The position numbers were made by a program, and so were the translations under genes. This document shows positions 10,921-22,700 of a stretch of 64,000 nucleotides of DNA, piece after piece; within the stretch, counting starts at the first letter, position 1, and the number at the start of each line of letters is the position of its first letter. The stretch is from Lytechinus pictus. Taxonomy: Eukaryota > Echinodermata > Echinoidea > Temnopleuroida > Toxopneustidae. The notes under the pieces were generated by a model that ran no database searches, was not told the DNA's origin, and saw only the letters and a list, made by a program, of their open reading frames with translations. Location: NCBI RefSeq assembly GCF_037042905.1, contig NC_087251.1, positions 33,087,001-33,151,000 of the forward strand, in the 5' to 3' direction.

Positions 10921-12300
10921 TTTTTCAATTCAATTCAATTCAAAATTTATTTCAATCAATCAATTATAAAACTACAGGTATATACGAATTAGATAAAAAC
11001 ATGGGATTGGGAGCCCCTTGAAGTTTTCATTTAAAAACTTGTGGGTGGGGCACCACCATGAAACAATTTAATACAAATAAATATAAGACATACATAAAGA
11101 GTGAACAACAAATAACATTGAAATACAATTTAAAAAAAAAGAGAGAAAACGAAACAATGGGCTTATCTAGGGGAAATAAACAAACAAGCAAAGTAGAAGT
11201 ACTAATTATAAATTATAGTGACCTACAGTGTGCTATTGGCAATAGTTTCTATACTGAGAGAAAAATTCAACTTTCAAAAGTTTTTTGAACTTATTTAGGG
11301 TTTTACTTTGTTTAATATCATTATTTGAATCATTCCACAGCTTGATCATGTTGATTCCTCTACAACGTAGAGAATTTGGGGTAATTTTAATTTTTGGAAG
11401 ATATTGGTGAAGATCTGCTGAATGACGCGTAAAGTATGAATGGTAAGAGGCATTTGTGTTGAAGAGATTATTAAAAATATTTGGCAAGAGATTTGAATGG
11501 TAATTGTACATAAATATATAAGTATACATAAGAGCCAAGTCACAAATTTTCAATATTTTACAATAAAAAAATAACTTGTTTGTGTGACTATTGAAATGTG
11601 CATTACAAACTGTTCTTATTAACCTTTTTTGAATAAGAAATAATCTATGTAAATGTGTTTTGAATCCATTCCCCCATAGCGTACAGCAATAAGTGAGATG
11701 TGGGGTAAAACCAAAGTATTATAAAGTGAAATTAATACATGTCTGGGTAAAATAAACTTCAGTTTGCGGAGGACACCAGTACTTTTTGATAAACGAGTGC
11801 ATAAATCATCAATGTGAGGTTTCCAGGATAGAAATTCATTTATCTTGATACCTAAAAAATTGATATTTGATACCTGGGAAATAATCTTGCCCTCCATAAT
11901 AACTGGAAGAATGTCAGTACCATTTTTTTTTGTTTGTGTTTTAAATAGTACAAATTTAGTTTTTCAAGGTTCAGTGACAGTTTATTGCATTAAAGCCAGA
12001 CAACGGCTTTACGAAGTTCAATATTTATAGTGTTAATGAGAGGAATAATATTTTTGTGAGAAAGAGTAATACTGGTATCATCAGTAAAGAGTATGAAATT
12101 AAGAATTGAGGAACAATTTACAAGGTCATTGATATACAAAAGGAAAAGCAAGGGGCCGAGGACGGACCCTTGCTTGAACGCCGTGTGATACATGACTGAA
12201 AGTTGACTTGACACCGTTGACCACAACATACTGCATGCGATTCGATAAATAATTATCAAACCAATCAAGAGCGAGACCTCATATTCCATAATGTTTCATT
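10921..12300 (-). pseudogene. L2/CR1-like LINE 3' portion
   Basis: Minus-strand reverse transcriptase fragment: WFDNYLSNRMQYVVVNG, then QGSVLGPLLFLLYINDL (12150), then FTDDTSI in place of the usual F/YADD (12075), NFLGIKINE with LSWKPHIDDL (11860), and a C-terminus with YFTRHSADLHQY and LRCRGINMIKLWND (11400). Frameshifts separate the blocks, and a TGA lies near 12285. The 3' end carries a TTGAA-type microsatellite tail (10921-10942). The copy is 5'-truncated before the finger domain. It sits in the same satellite array as the RTE-like LINE. Confidence 0.75.
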
Positions 12301-12514
12301 TTTTAAAGAAGTATGTCATGAATTGAATAGAATTACGTGCAGACACTTAATTCCTATTTTTCTGACATTATGATAAGAAAAATGAATCCCTATACCAATT
12401 CTTGTAGGAGAGAGTCGCATGAACTGCTATTCACAAATGCCGTTTTTTAAGTACCCCATTGAAAATAGACTTTCTTGTATGTCTTTGCTTCTATTAAAGA
12501 TTTAAAGATTTAAG

Positions 12515-13215
12515 AAATTAGCCGTGAACGTTTTCAGCTGAATAAACCCATTTTCGGGGGCCCTACGGGCCTATTGTCTGGGCCCCCGTACAGGATAAAG
12601 GTGCTGGCATTGATATTTTTAAAATCCCATTGTATACTGCCTCCTTTGCAAAAGGAATTATTGATGTACATTTTCAGCTGAATAAATTAGTAGTGGGACA
12701 TATGGGCACTTTGGCGCTACTGTCTGGGCCCCATACAGGGTAAAGTTGCTGGCATGGGTAGTTTTGGAAATCCCTATGTATACTGAGTCTATTGCAAAGA
12801 GAATTACTCATGTATGTTTTCACCAACGAACGTAGAGGGCAGCAACATACGACAGTTCGTTGGTTTTCACCTGAATGAATCAGTTGTGGGACATCTGGGC
12901 CCTTTGGGCCTACTGTCTGGGTCCCTGTACAGGGTAAAGTTGCTGGCATTGGTATTTCTGTGAGCCCCAAATCATGCAGATTCAATTTTAAAAAGAATTA
13001 GCCATGTACCTTTTCAGCTGAATAAACCCACTTTCGGGGCCCGCCTACTGTCTGGGCCCCCGTTAAGGATAAATGTGCTGGCATGGGTAGTTTGGGAAAT
13101 CCCAATGTATACTCGGTCCATTGCAAAAAGAATTAGCCATGTACCTTTTCAGCTGAATAAACCAATTTTGGGGGCCCTCTGGGCCTTCCGTACAGGATAT
13201 GGCCCGGCAGCAACA
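12515..13215. repeat. 142-bp satellite, right block, alternating unit types
   Basis: The word TGCTGGCAT recurs near 12604, 12748, 12934 and 13076. The spacing is 144, 186 (142 plus a 47-bp insertion) and 142. Units alternate between a type continuing TTGGTATTT or TTGATATTT and a type continuing GGGTAGTTT, so the working repeat is a dimer of about 285 bp. No coding function is seen. Confidence 0.8.
12824..12862. mobile_element. 39-bp insertion with 8-bp TIRs and 8-bp target duplication
   Basis: Begins CAACGAAC and ends GTTCGTTG (perfect inverted repeats). It is flanked by GTTTTCAC at 12816-12823 and 12863-12870. The uninterrupted unit at about 8166-8185 (TGTATGTCTTCACCTGAATG) lacks it. An 8-bp duplication is the hAT signature, but the size is extremely small. 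Confidence 0.6.
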
Positions 13216-14054
13216 CATTCCTTGATCACTGCCTTCATGCCAACATAATGGGACTATCAAACCTTTTGTACCCGATCAACTGAATAAACTCTCCCAGCCC
13301 CCGGTCTATACTGGTCTAGTCAATTTGACTGATTTGTTTTAAGAGAGCACGCATTCTTGGTAAGTAGGTGTGTACTTGTTAAAAAAAATGAAAAGCTACC
13401 CTATTTCTTTTCGATTAAAAAAAATACGTTTAATACTGATCTTTAGTTAAATCCCGCTGCAGATGAGATGAAATTCCGGATGTGCCCCCTCCCTGGATCC
13501 GCCACTGTGTTAATGTTACACAAACACTTACACAAACACAAAGGGACCGTTTCATAAAGAATTACAGATATGGCAACCAAACTTTTACATTATTTCATTT
13601 ACCATAATCTATCATAATCTTCGAGTTAATACATATATTTTCAAATCTATTTTCGATGAAATTAATTTTAGAATTGATATTAAAAAGTGTTTATTAAACA
13701 ATTATAATGTAAATTATTGAAAAGGGTGTTTTGAAATGGATATTAATGCAACCCTTGTAGGATTACAACTTCATTAACATCTGGTTTCATTCATTTCAGT
13801 CATGCCTTACTTTGGCGCAAATCAAAATTTACATCACTAAAAAGAATACCTTCTGCTCATCCAAGCGTTAACACATACTACATGAATATGGTATCAATTT
13901 TTTGGCAGAAGATACTCTTTCCAGTCATATATAATGATTATGCGTTCATGTGTCCACGACATATCTTATCCTTAAATTGGGGGTTTGTGAGGTATCAATT
14001 TTTTTTTACTCACATGGTATTGGAAAACCGTAATGAAACAGGTCCCACAAGTGC
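13216..14054. other. No gene recognised
   Basis: AT-rich single-copy-looking sequence; no motif recognised. Confidence 0.4.
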
Positions 14055-16007
14055 AATGGCGTAGCTAGGATTTTTTTCCTGGGGGGCACTGGGGGGTCTT
14101 TGCTTTTTCAGGGGGGGGGGGCAACATTTTGTTTCTGTGTCGGTGTATGTGTCACAAGGGCGGATCTGACTTTCGCCAATAGGGGATGGGGCCCAAAATT
14201 ATCTTCACCTATATTTTCCCCGATCAGTCACTTCTTAGCTTTATTCTTATGAAACAACATAATTATAAAATAATCTCATAAGCCCTATATAAAAAAGTTC
14301 GAGCGCGAAGCGCAAGCAAATTTTTTTATCTTTCATGTATTTTGTCCTGAAAATTGAACATTCTGGGCAATGTTTGTGATCCTTAACAAGATGTGTATGT
14401 AACTAGATAATTACTGCGAACGCCAAGCACGAGCAGAAATTTTTAATAAATGTTCTAGCATGATCGGAAAGGGACCTGTTAAGGACTGTTCACAGCTACC
14501 CACGAATGCGATACATATTTCAATAATGGAAGGGGGGAAGCGCGAAGCGCGAGCTAAAACTTTTTGATATTCCGACCTAAAAAATGGAAGTTCTAAGCAC
14601 TTTTTGTAATCATAATGGGATAGGTATGTAACTAAACGATTGATGCGAGCTCGAAGCGCGAACGAAGAAAATTGAGATTTTAGACCTAAAAGGGGGACAC
14701 TCTATTCATATTCTGTAAATCATGAATCGGATATGGTTAATCGGGTATCATTAATAATGCGAGCGTGAAGCGCGAACAGACAATTATTGATATTCTGATC
14801 TAAAACTGGATAATTCAAGCATATTTTGAATAAAGAACATGCAGGCTATCTCAATAAACATGCGTGCGCATGTTTTAGATTTAGCCCTAGAATCTGGGCA
14901 TTCTGAATACATTTTTTTAATCATGAAGATCAATAATGCAAGCGCGAGCTGAAAACGATTGATATTACGATCTGAAAAAGGTCAATTCAAACACTATTTC
15001 AAGTACTGTGAAGGAAAATTGTGAAGTGGATGTGGATCACACTTAATGAATGATGCGAGCGCGAGCTGATATTTTTTTATTTTTTACAAAGGACCGGGAC
15101 ATTCTAAGGACATTCTGTCATCATATGAAAATGATGACTATATCTTCTTATTATTTCTAATCTTGTCGATATTCCATTACGAAAAGACCTAATTTAGTTA
15201 TTAGGAATTCATTTAAATGTTATTTTCTTATTTGTTAATCTAATATGCGTAATGACAGTGTGGAAGTTGTTGTTTTTAAGGCTTGAAAACCAGAAATTTT
15301 AAGTCTTTTGTTATTATGAATACGCATTACAATGGTTTATACATTTTTAACAATTAATGCGAGCGCAAATCGCGAGCTGATTTTTTTTTTAGAAAATGTA
15401 ATAAAAAGGCCTGGGTTTTTTGTTTGCTTAAATAGAATTGATATAGAGTACTCACCAATCAAGATACGAGCGCGCAGCACTAACTTATAGGCCTACGTTT
15501 TGACAGTCACATCTGAAAATGGATATTTTGAGAACTTTATGGAATACACGACTCGAGGACAATATGAACTTTGCAAATCAAATAATGCGACCACGCAGCG
15601 TAAGCTTAAAATGTTGATATGTAGACCATATTAACGGACATTTTACAGAGTGCATTAAATTTGTAAATGGACAAAAATAATGAAAGCTCGATGTCCGAGC
15701 TGAAATATATTTTGTATATTGACTTCAAAACTTGATATTTTAAGCTCCATATCAGCCTATTGGGCAAGATATGAATCTCATCGAACAGGCAATTCGAGCG
15801 CGAAGCGCGAGCGAAAATTTTATTTAGTAACATGAATGATTTTTTTTTTGCAAGTCTCCCCCAACATTATTTTATTCAATCGTCTTCCTCCTCTTATTTT
15901 CCTCTTCTTTTTTTCATTCTGTCTTTCCCCTTCATTTTCTTTTGTTCTTTCTCCCTTTTTTTGAGGGGGGACACCAAATCTCAGGGCCTTGGGGGGGGGG
16001 GGGCAAA
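14055..16007. mobile_element. hAT-like element with internal periodic array
   Basis: Starts CAATGGCGTAGCTAGGA followed by G-rich sequence. This resembles the ending GTAGCTACGCCACTG seen in reverse orientation at 25424-25438 and common hAT-type termini (CAGTGGCG). It ends in a poly-G stretch directly before the duplicated gene flank at 16008, so the right terminal repeat seems lost. No transposase is visible. The superfamily assignment is inference from the termini. Confidence 0.5.
14301..15813. repeat. Degenerate tandem array, period about 112 bp, marked by GCGCGAAGCGCGAGC words
   Basis: Versions of GCGAGCGCGAAGCGCGAGC occur at about 14301, 14417, 14538, 14645, 14759, 14938, 15056, 15359, 15467, 15590, 15687 and 15794. 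Most gaps are 97-123 bp, and the long ones are near multiples. Between the words is diverged AT-rich sequence, often with GACCTAAAA and GGACATTCT. The word is itself nearly palindromic. Confidence 0.75.
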
Positions 16008-16245
16008 AGGTTTTACAATCAAGTCATGAACTAACTAACCTTCCGGGCAGGGAACCGTGTAAGCTGGGGCCAGTATTCACCTCTGTACAGACCCCTGTAC
16101 TGGTATTCAAGTTTATACTGTGCTATAGGCCCTTTCCAGTTGGGTTCACCTTAACAATATAAAACTTCAACACCAAATTCTATTTATTCATATTTTGTCT
16201 ATTATATAGCCTACCATCACCGATTCGGTTCGGATGCTGTATTAT
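16008..16245. repeat. Copy A 5' flank, duplicated at 25439-25684
   Basis: Near-identical to 25439-25684 from CAAAAGGTTTTACAATCAAG onward. It marks the left limit of the tandem duplication that contains the transporter gene. At 16241-16245 it carries the unoccupied version of the Gypsy insertion site (ATATGGTAATTTCTAAC). Confidence 0.85.
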
Positions 16246-16583
16246 ATGGTAATTTCTAACTATAGGTTTTATAAGCATGAAAATATTGTATGCATGACAT
16301 AGAATCGCACATGTTGTGGTGATCTGAAGTCGGATTACTGCATAGAGAATGATCATTAATCTGGTTTTGCCTATGCGGATGATCGGAATGATCACTAGCA
16401 AAGTTTCCGCCGTGAAGCAACAAAGTATCTCGGAGTCAGACTCCTTTTAAGTTTTTGCAAGATTATTTAGACTAGCGATCCTGAAGAAATCCGGATACGA
16501 GAACCTCGCAGAAAGATTTTATTGGGGAATAAAAAACTACGCTGTAAGAACAAAATCGCACCTTGAAACTTGTCAGAAATGAG

Positions 16584-16779
16584 ATGGAAACCTGTATGAT
16601 TTTCAGGAATTCAAGCGCCCTTAAAACGGTCTTGGCTTTGTTTCTTCAGACGTGTCATTTCTTAGGAACTGTGAAATGCATTGGGGTTTATCTACCGGAC
16701 TTGAAGCGGGCATTAGGACTATCGTCAACTGATATTGGTCTTGCTATTGGATTATTCGAAGCATTTTCATTCGTTCCAG
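16584..16779 (+). CDS. Copy A exon 1 (residues 1-66)
   Basis: Encodes the short N-terminus METCMIFRNSS, helix 1 (ALKTVLALFLQTCHFLG) and helix 2. The donor is CCAG|GTAAAC at 16779/16780. The ATG is preceded by AATGAG; a TTG codon at 16563 is in frame, but there is no other upstream ATG. Confidence 0.85.
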
Positions 16780-19700
16780 GTAAACGAAATACGAGTTTGG
16801 TGTAAAATGAAAAAAAAAAGTAAAGGGTGATTCCATGATAGAAAAATCAGCAACTTTCACAACATTTTTCAACCTTATATAAAAAAAACAAGGATTTGCA
16901 CTTGTATTAATATTAAGACATATCAAGGGATAAACTAAAAAAATTAACCCGTACCTACTCTTGTCCGAACGTACTACTTGACTCTTTAAACCATGGCTTA
17001 GACACCAACATTATTTCTGTCAGGCATAATTGAATGAAATATGTCTATTTATAAGTACCAATGGCTTTTTAGACTCCATTTTTGGAAGCCATCTTGGATT
17101 TTTAGGCAAAATGGACAACTGCTTATCATAATTATGAGTCGAAAAATATTACTCGGCCCTTGAAAACATAGTGTAGACACCATCATATAGGGTGGTGCAA
17201 CGAAAGATGACCAGGTGGGTGTATTTTCTACTTTAAGAGCAAATAATACTAAAAAATATCAATAAAATATACATTTTAGTTTAGAAATAACAAAACTTAT
17301 ATTTTCAGTTAAAATGAACTTACCTAGATCTACTGATGAACTGTTACTGCCACATTTCTCAATGGCCTTTAAACAACGACCCCTCCATCTTTCGAGGAGA
17401 TAAGGAAGAATTTCATGCCACCGGGCTTTAACATAGTCCCAGCCAGGAATCTTTTATGTTTTGGACAAAAATTTTCTTATTTGTTGCCAAAGATTTGCAA
17501 TAGACTTTTGAGTCCCTGATTGACCACAGGTTTTCAATTGTGTCTATTCGGGACTATTTCCTGACCAGAAGTTCTTGTCCAAATAGTCAAAAAATACCTG
17601 GGAAATTTAAACCTGGGCATTTAAATGTCATGCAGGAAGTGCTCCTGTACACCAAAATCACACACAAAAAAATCCACTGTTAAATCATAATTTGTTAAAA
17701 CCAAATTCGTTCATACTTTTTTACAAGGAGGCTGCCAATTTGTCTTCCAGAAATAAATATCGTCGAGGATGCCTCTATCTCAGGCTTTAGACTAGATTCT
17801 TAGGTGGTCAAGGGTGGTCATCTTTCGTTGCACCACCCTATATCTTCCAGGTGTTTTTGTAAATGAATTATTTCATTTTTTCAGTAGCAGCAGTCAATTT
17901 AGACTCCATTTTTGGAAGCCATCATGTTTTTCTTTATATACTGGACCACTGACTGTCCTTTTAACTTGTCCCAATCTAATATTTCACGTTTTGAACTATG
18001 ATTTAGACACCAAAATCACATTTCCTAGGCGTGTATTAAATGAACAGTCGGTTGTTAAGTATCAGCGGCCATTGATTAATTCATACTCCATATTTTGAAG
18101 CCATCTTAAATTTTTGGACATTCTTGACCACTGACTGTCCTTGTAACTTGTCTGAACTACATGACTCTTAAAACAATTTCACATTTTTGGACGCCATCTC
18201 GGATTGTGGAAAATGCTCAAGGAGGAGGATTTATGAGGACTTTTAGTATGTTGTTCTAGACATGTTCCTGGACCTATCCTGAAAATAAAATCAGCTTGTT
18301 ACCAGACAAGTTCATGTTAAAACTGATGCTCTTGGCTTGTATAGGCCCTACAGCGTCCTAGCTTCTTGTGGCAAGAAGTAATTCCCTACTTTGCCACTCC
18401 CCACCGAGGTGCTAAATGGGTAACCAGTAGGATGTGTAAGTCATTGTAGCTTGTCCAGCACTGTATGTGCCTCGATGGCGACTGGCTGGAATACTCCCCG
18501 GGGCGTGGAGGATGTGCATACATTGTGTGCAGATATGACTGATGGGATTCGATGACCTGGGTAATAATAAGATATGAACAATGTATTATAAATAACCAGA
18601 TAATGATTGTTATTATCATTATACGAGTTGCTCCAACTGGAATACAGATCTTGACTTTTAACAGTTTACTTTCAAGAAAAAGGGGGTCCGCGTGAGAAAG
18701 AAAAGCATGACTATGAATAATATGATTTTTTTTTCTTTTGTATGAGTGACAATTTAGCTTAAAGATAATGTTGAGTATTTGCTAGATAAAATTGATGTTC
18801 CATAATTCAATTAAAGTAAAATTGAAAAATGAATGAAACATGATTAACAGATTGTCTAATGATCTTCATGACAAAGAGCAACCAAGAAGCCTTGTCGAAA
18901 TGGGTGAATCGGAAAGGCAGTTTCGTACTGGATTCTGGACAAGACACAAGACACCTGGACAAGTTAGTCATATCTTTATCCACCACCCACGGAGTTAGTT
19001 CTAATCTTACTAAACCGGTTTCACGAAAGGTTTCCTAACTAGAATACCTTGATATCGATACTATCGGTAAAAAGGGCAGCCGAGACGTAACCTTAGTCAC
19101 AAAATAGCGTAATTTACAAAAAGAAAAATTATGACAAAATTGCAGATATTGTGATGAATTGGGAAATACATCTTTTCAAAATAATAGCACAGGTAAATTA
19201 TGCAACATACATACTTAGACCATGAAGACTGGAGCATTCAGTTGCTGAGAAAATTATATTATGAATAATTCATTTCGTGACTAAACAATCACATGTGGAC
19301 GTTGAGATGCGGACCCCCGGGTTTACGAAATTAAATTATAATGGTTTTCTTTGTAAAATGATGATAATTATACGGCTTTTTATGATTCCAAAAATCATCA
19401 TAGTTTAATATAAACTTTTAAAATCTTTGATACCGAAACATACGATTTGACAAATTCTATGCATAAATTAGAGATAGAATTTAGCAGAATGTAAATAGGG
19501 GTCTGAAAACAACAAATGCGAGTCCAGTTGTGGATGGCCTGACGTGGTAGAAGAATCTTTATCGATTAAATTATTTTACTATTTCAAAATGAATGGTTTT
19601 GTGGAGTTTTACCAACAGTTTTTTTTTTAGTTTCTTTGTATTACAATTATCATTGAATGCATTATCCCACTTGTTTTGTGATGCAATTTCAACCTCTATG

Positions 19701-22700
19701 ATTGATTAAGTAAGATTATAATTTTCAAATTTCTAGTAGTATCCCTAAATTAGACCCCAAAAGAGCCAATCTGGAATAAAATTATTGGAAATGGTTTTTC
19801 AACTGATTTGAGTAGGCATGGGTGTCAACATTTACCAAAAAAGTAAGGTGGAATACGGGGTGGGGAAAGTGTTTTTTCAAGGTCAAAGGTCAATTACATT
19901 TTTCATATATACTGTATAATGGTATCTCTGAGATGAAAAGGCGCAGGTTGGCGATCATGGTGTCAAAATGCACAGATTCTTACAAGATCAAATAAATAAA
20001 ATTAAGTACCTAGAATGCACATTCACCCATAAAATTCAAGTTCAAAGCCTTTCAAAGGTCAATGACCTTTTTACATTATATACAATACTGTATAACAGTA
20101 TCTCTGAGATGAAAAGGCGCAGATTGGTGATCTTGGTGTCAAAACGCACAGATTATCTAATTTTCATTTGTTTCGCTATATTATATATACATATTATATA
20201 TATAAATGTGTGAAGTTATACATGTACAACAGCTTTGGCAACTCTTTTTATTTTTTAAATATTGTAGTTGCCAAAGCTGTTGTACATGTATAACTTCACA
20301 CATTTGTATACTTTCTGCCATACGTGTACTGTATCAAAGCAATAGCTTTGATCCAGCTGAGGCATGGCGGCTTGTCATTGTTCAAAACCCACCTTCACCC
20401 GACAAAGGAAATTATAATTGGTATAGTGTCGAAAATCTGTCTATCTGACGGTCAATCGGATCGGGGTCGCCCTAGCCACTAACCCGTCTCTGTGGTCTAG
20501 TGGTTAAGGCACCGGCGTTCAAAGCTGGGGGCCCGGGTTCGATTCCCGGCAGATAATTTTTTTCGGCATCACCAATTTTTCCAAAGGGTGGATAGCTCTA
20601 CCATTGTTCTCTTCATTCATTTTTTTACAATATATTCTATATATATATATTCGATTTCTACAGGTCCAGTACTTGCGTACTGCTATCGAAGAACCCACGG
20701 CGTGTTCCGGCGATGTCTTCTGGTGACAGGTGCAATATTTGCAGCAGGAGGACTCCTTCTGGTATCCATGGTAACCAATGGTAAAGAATTGGCTGTCTGC
20801 TTATCAGTTTCTGGTATGTTAATTAACCTATTGACTATATTACATTCTCCAATTTCCATACAGGGGCAACCCGAATTCCAGTAAGCAATCGGTTAATGTC
20901 ATGTTGTATTGTATTGTATTTATTTTCCATTCATAAAAACATGCAAAATACAAGCAAAATACATCAGATATAATTACAAAATAAAATGAATACATATATG
21001 AATGGCTGGATTGCCCATTCAGAGTGGTAATTATTACCACTCTGTTCTGCCTAGGGGTCCAGAACATAATAAAATAGATCAAATTGTATTATAAACATCA
21101 TAAACAACAGAAAAGAACATTGTTAACCAAATATAAAGTAATGAAAACTAGACAATAGACATAAAACAAAATTTAAGTTATGAGTTCAAGCTACAAGCAA
21201 ATGCATCCCCCTCCCGGCAAAACAACGCGTTGCTCAGAGATCAATGTAATTTGAAATCTTAGAGCTCAAAGAAGTAATAAACGTTGTTAAGTTTTTGATA
21301 AATTTCATATATAAAGGTAAGTCGTTATATAGGCGTGAACCTCTCCAAATCGTTGATAGAAAAAGCAATCTAGATATCAGTAATGACACTGACTAATGAA
21401 GATGATGATGATCATCACAATTATAACAATGATGATAATTCTAAATAATGACGAAACACCCTTCTTCTCTCTGCGCAGGTCTTGGTTCCAGCATCCTGTC
21501 AATTTCATTGGTAATCATTCTGAGCGATCAGTCTGGAGAGGCCTTTGCAGTATTCTACGGAATTGGTAAATCAGGTTACGCCATCGGAGTGGCTCTAGTT
21601 CCCCCGATCGCAGACTACCTGATGAGGATTTATGGATGGAGAGGGTCCTTGATGATTATTGGAGGTATCGTGGCGCACCTTATACCTTTCGTCTTGATGG
21701 TTGATCTCGACGTAGAGGGCGTCGTACAGAACGATTTTGGGCCCTTCTACACCGACGATGAAGAAATTGAAGACCAATTTGATAGGTCCGTAAAAGAAGC
21801 GCTTATCTCCAGACCAAGTATCCAGGAAAAAACACACAATGACGGGGATAAATCACACGTTGGCGGTATTTACGCTGAAATAAAACCGGCAAATGATGAA
21901 ATCGGATCAGAAAATGAAAATGCAAAATTTAGTGACATCCAAGAGGTAACACCTGAAAAATCAGCTACTGGTAGAAGAATCGCTGGCGTGTCTAACATGC
22001 ATAATATGTTAGAAAAAGGATATAAGCAAAAACGTCGGATTGATTGTTCTAATTTTCATCGAATCTTCACAGACTCCATATACAATCAAGATCGCTGGAT
22101 GATTCTCCTTATGCTGGTCACGCTTGTATTGTATATGGTAGACGCTAGTTGGTTTGCATATCTCATCCCATGTGCGATTGCTCTTGATATTCCTACATCC
22201 CAGGTACTATGCCTTCCTTACTCTGCGGGAGCTGGAATATTCGTAGCCCGAATTTTAGGCGGGTTCCTCGAGAAATCTAAGCTTTTATCTGGCCAATCCT
22301 TGTTTCTTTTCTTTACCTTACTCAACATCTTATCACTTTTGTGGAATATCATCGCTCCAAGATTTGCTTTCATGATTGTGACTTCATTCATCTCGGCATT
22401 CACGATTTCCCAACGAAACCTTCTGTCGTTGGTCATATGTAAGGACAGGGTGCCTACGTCACAATTCCCGATGATTCTGGCTTCTTATGAAATTGTTTGT
22501 GGAATTGGTCTCTTTCTCGGATCCTTGTTATGTGGTAAGACCCGCTAAGTCCCAGTATTTTTTAAACAATATTATGCCTTAATAATATCTATCATCTTCA
22601 CCAACAGCGAAAATCATCAGAGGGCATATTGTTCTTGTAATAATTGTCATGATCATAGTGAAAATGATAACAGACCTTCTATCGATAATCATTATACGAA

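Noticed and set aside
20486..20556. Selenocysteine tRNA
   Set aside because: The UCA anticodon fits, but the length (71 nt), 7-bp acceptor stem and short variable loop do not.
20856..20882. 17-nt micro-exon between CATACAG and GTAAGC after exon 2
   Set aside because: Not a multiple of three, and including it would break the frame into exon 3.
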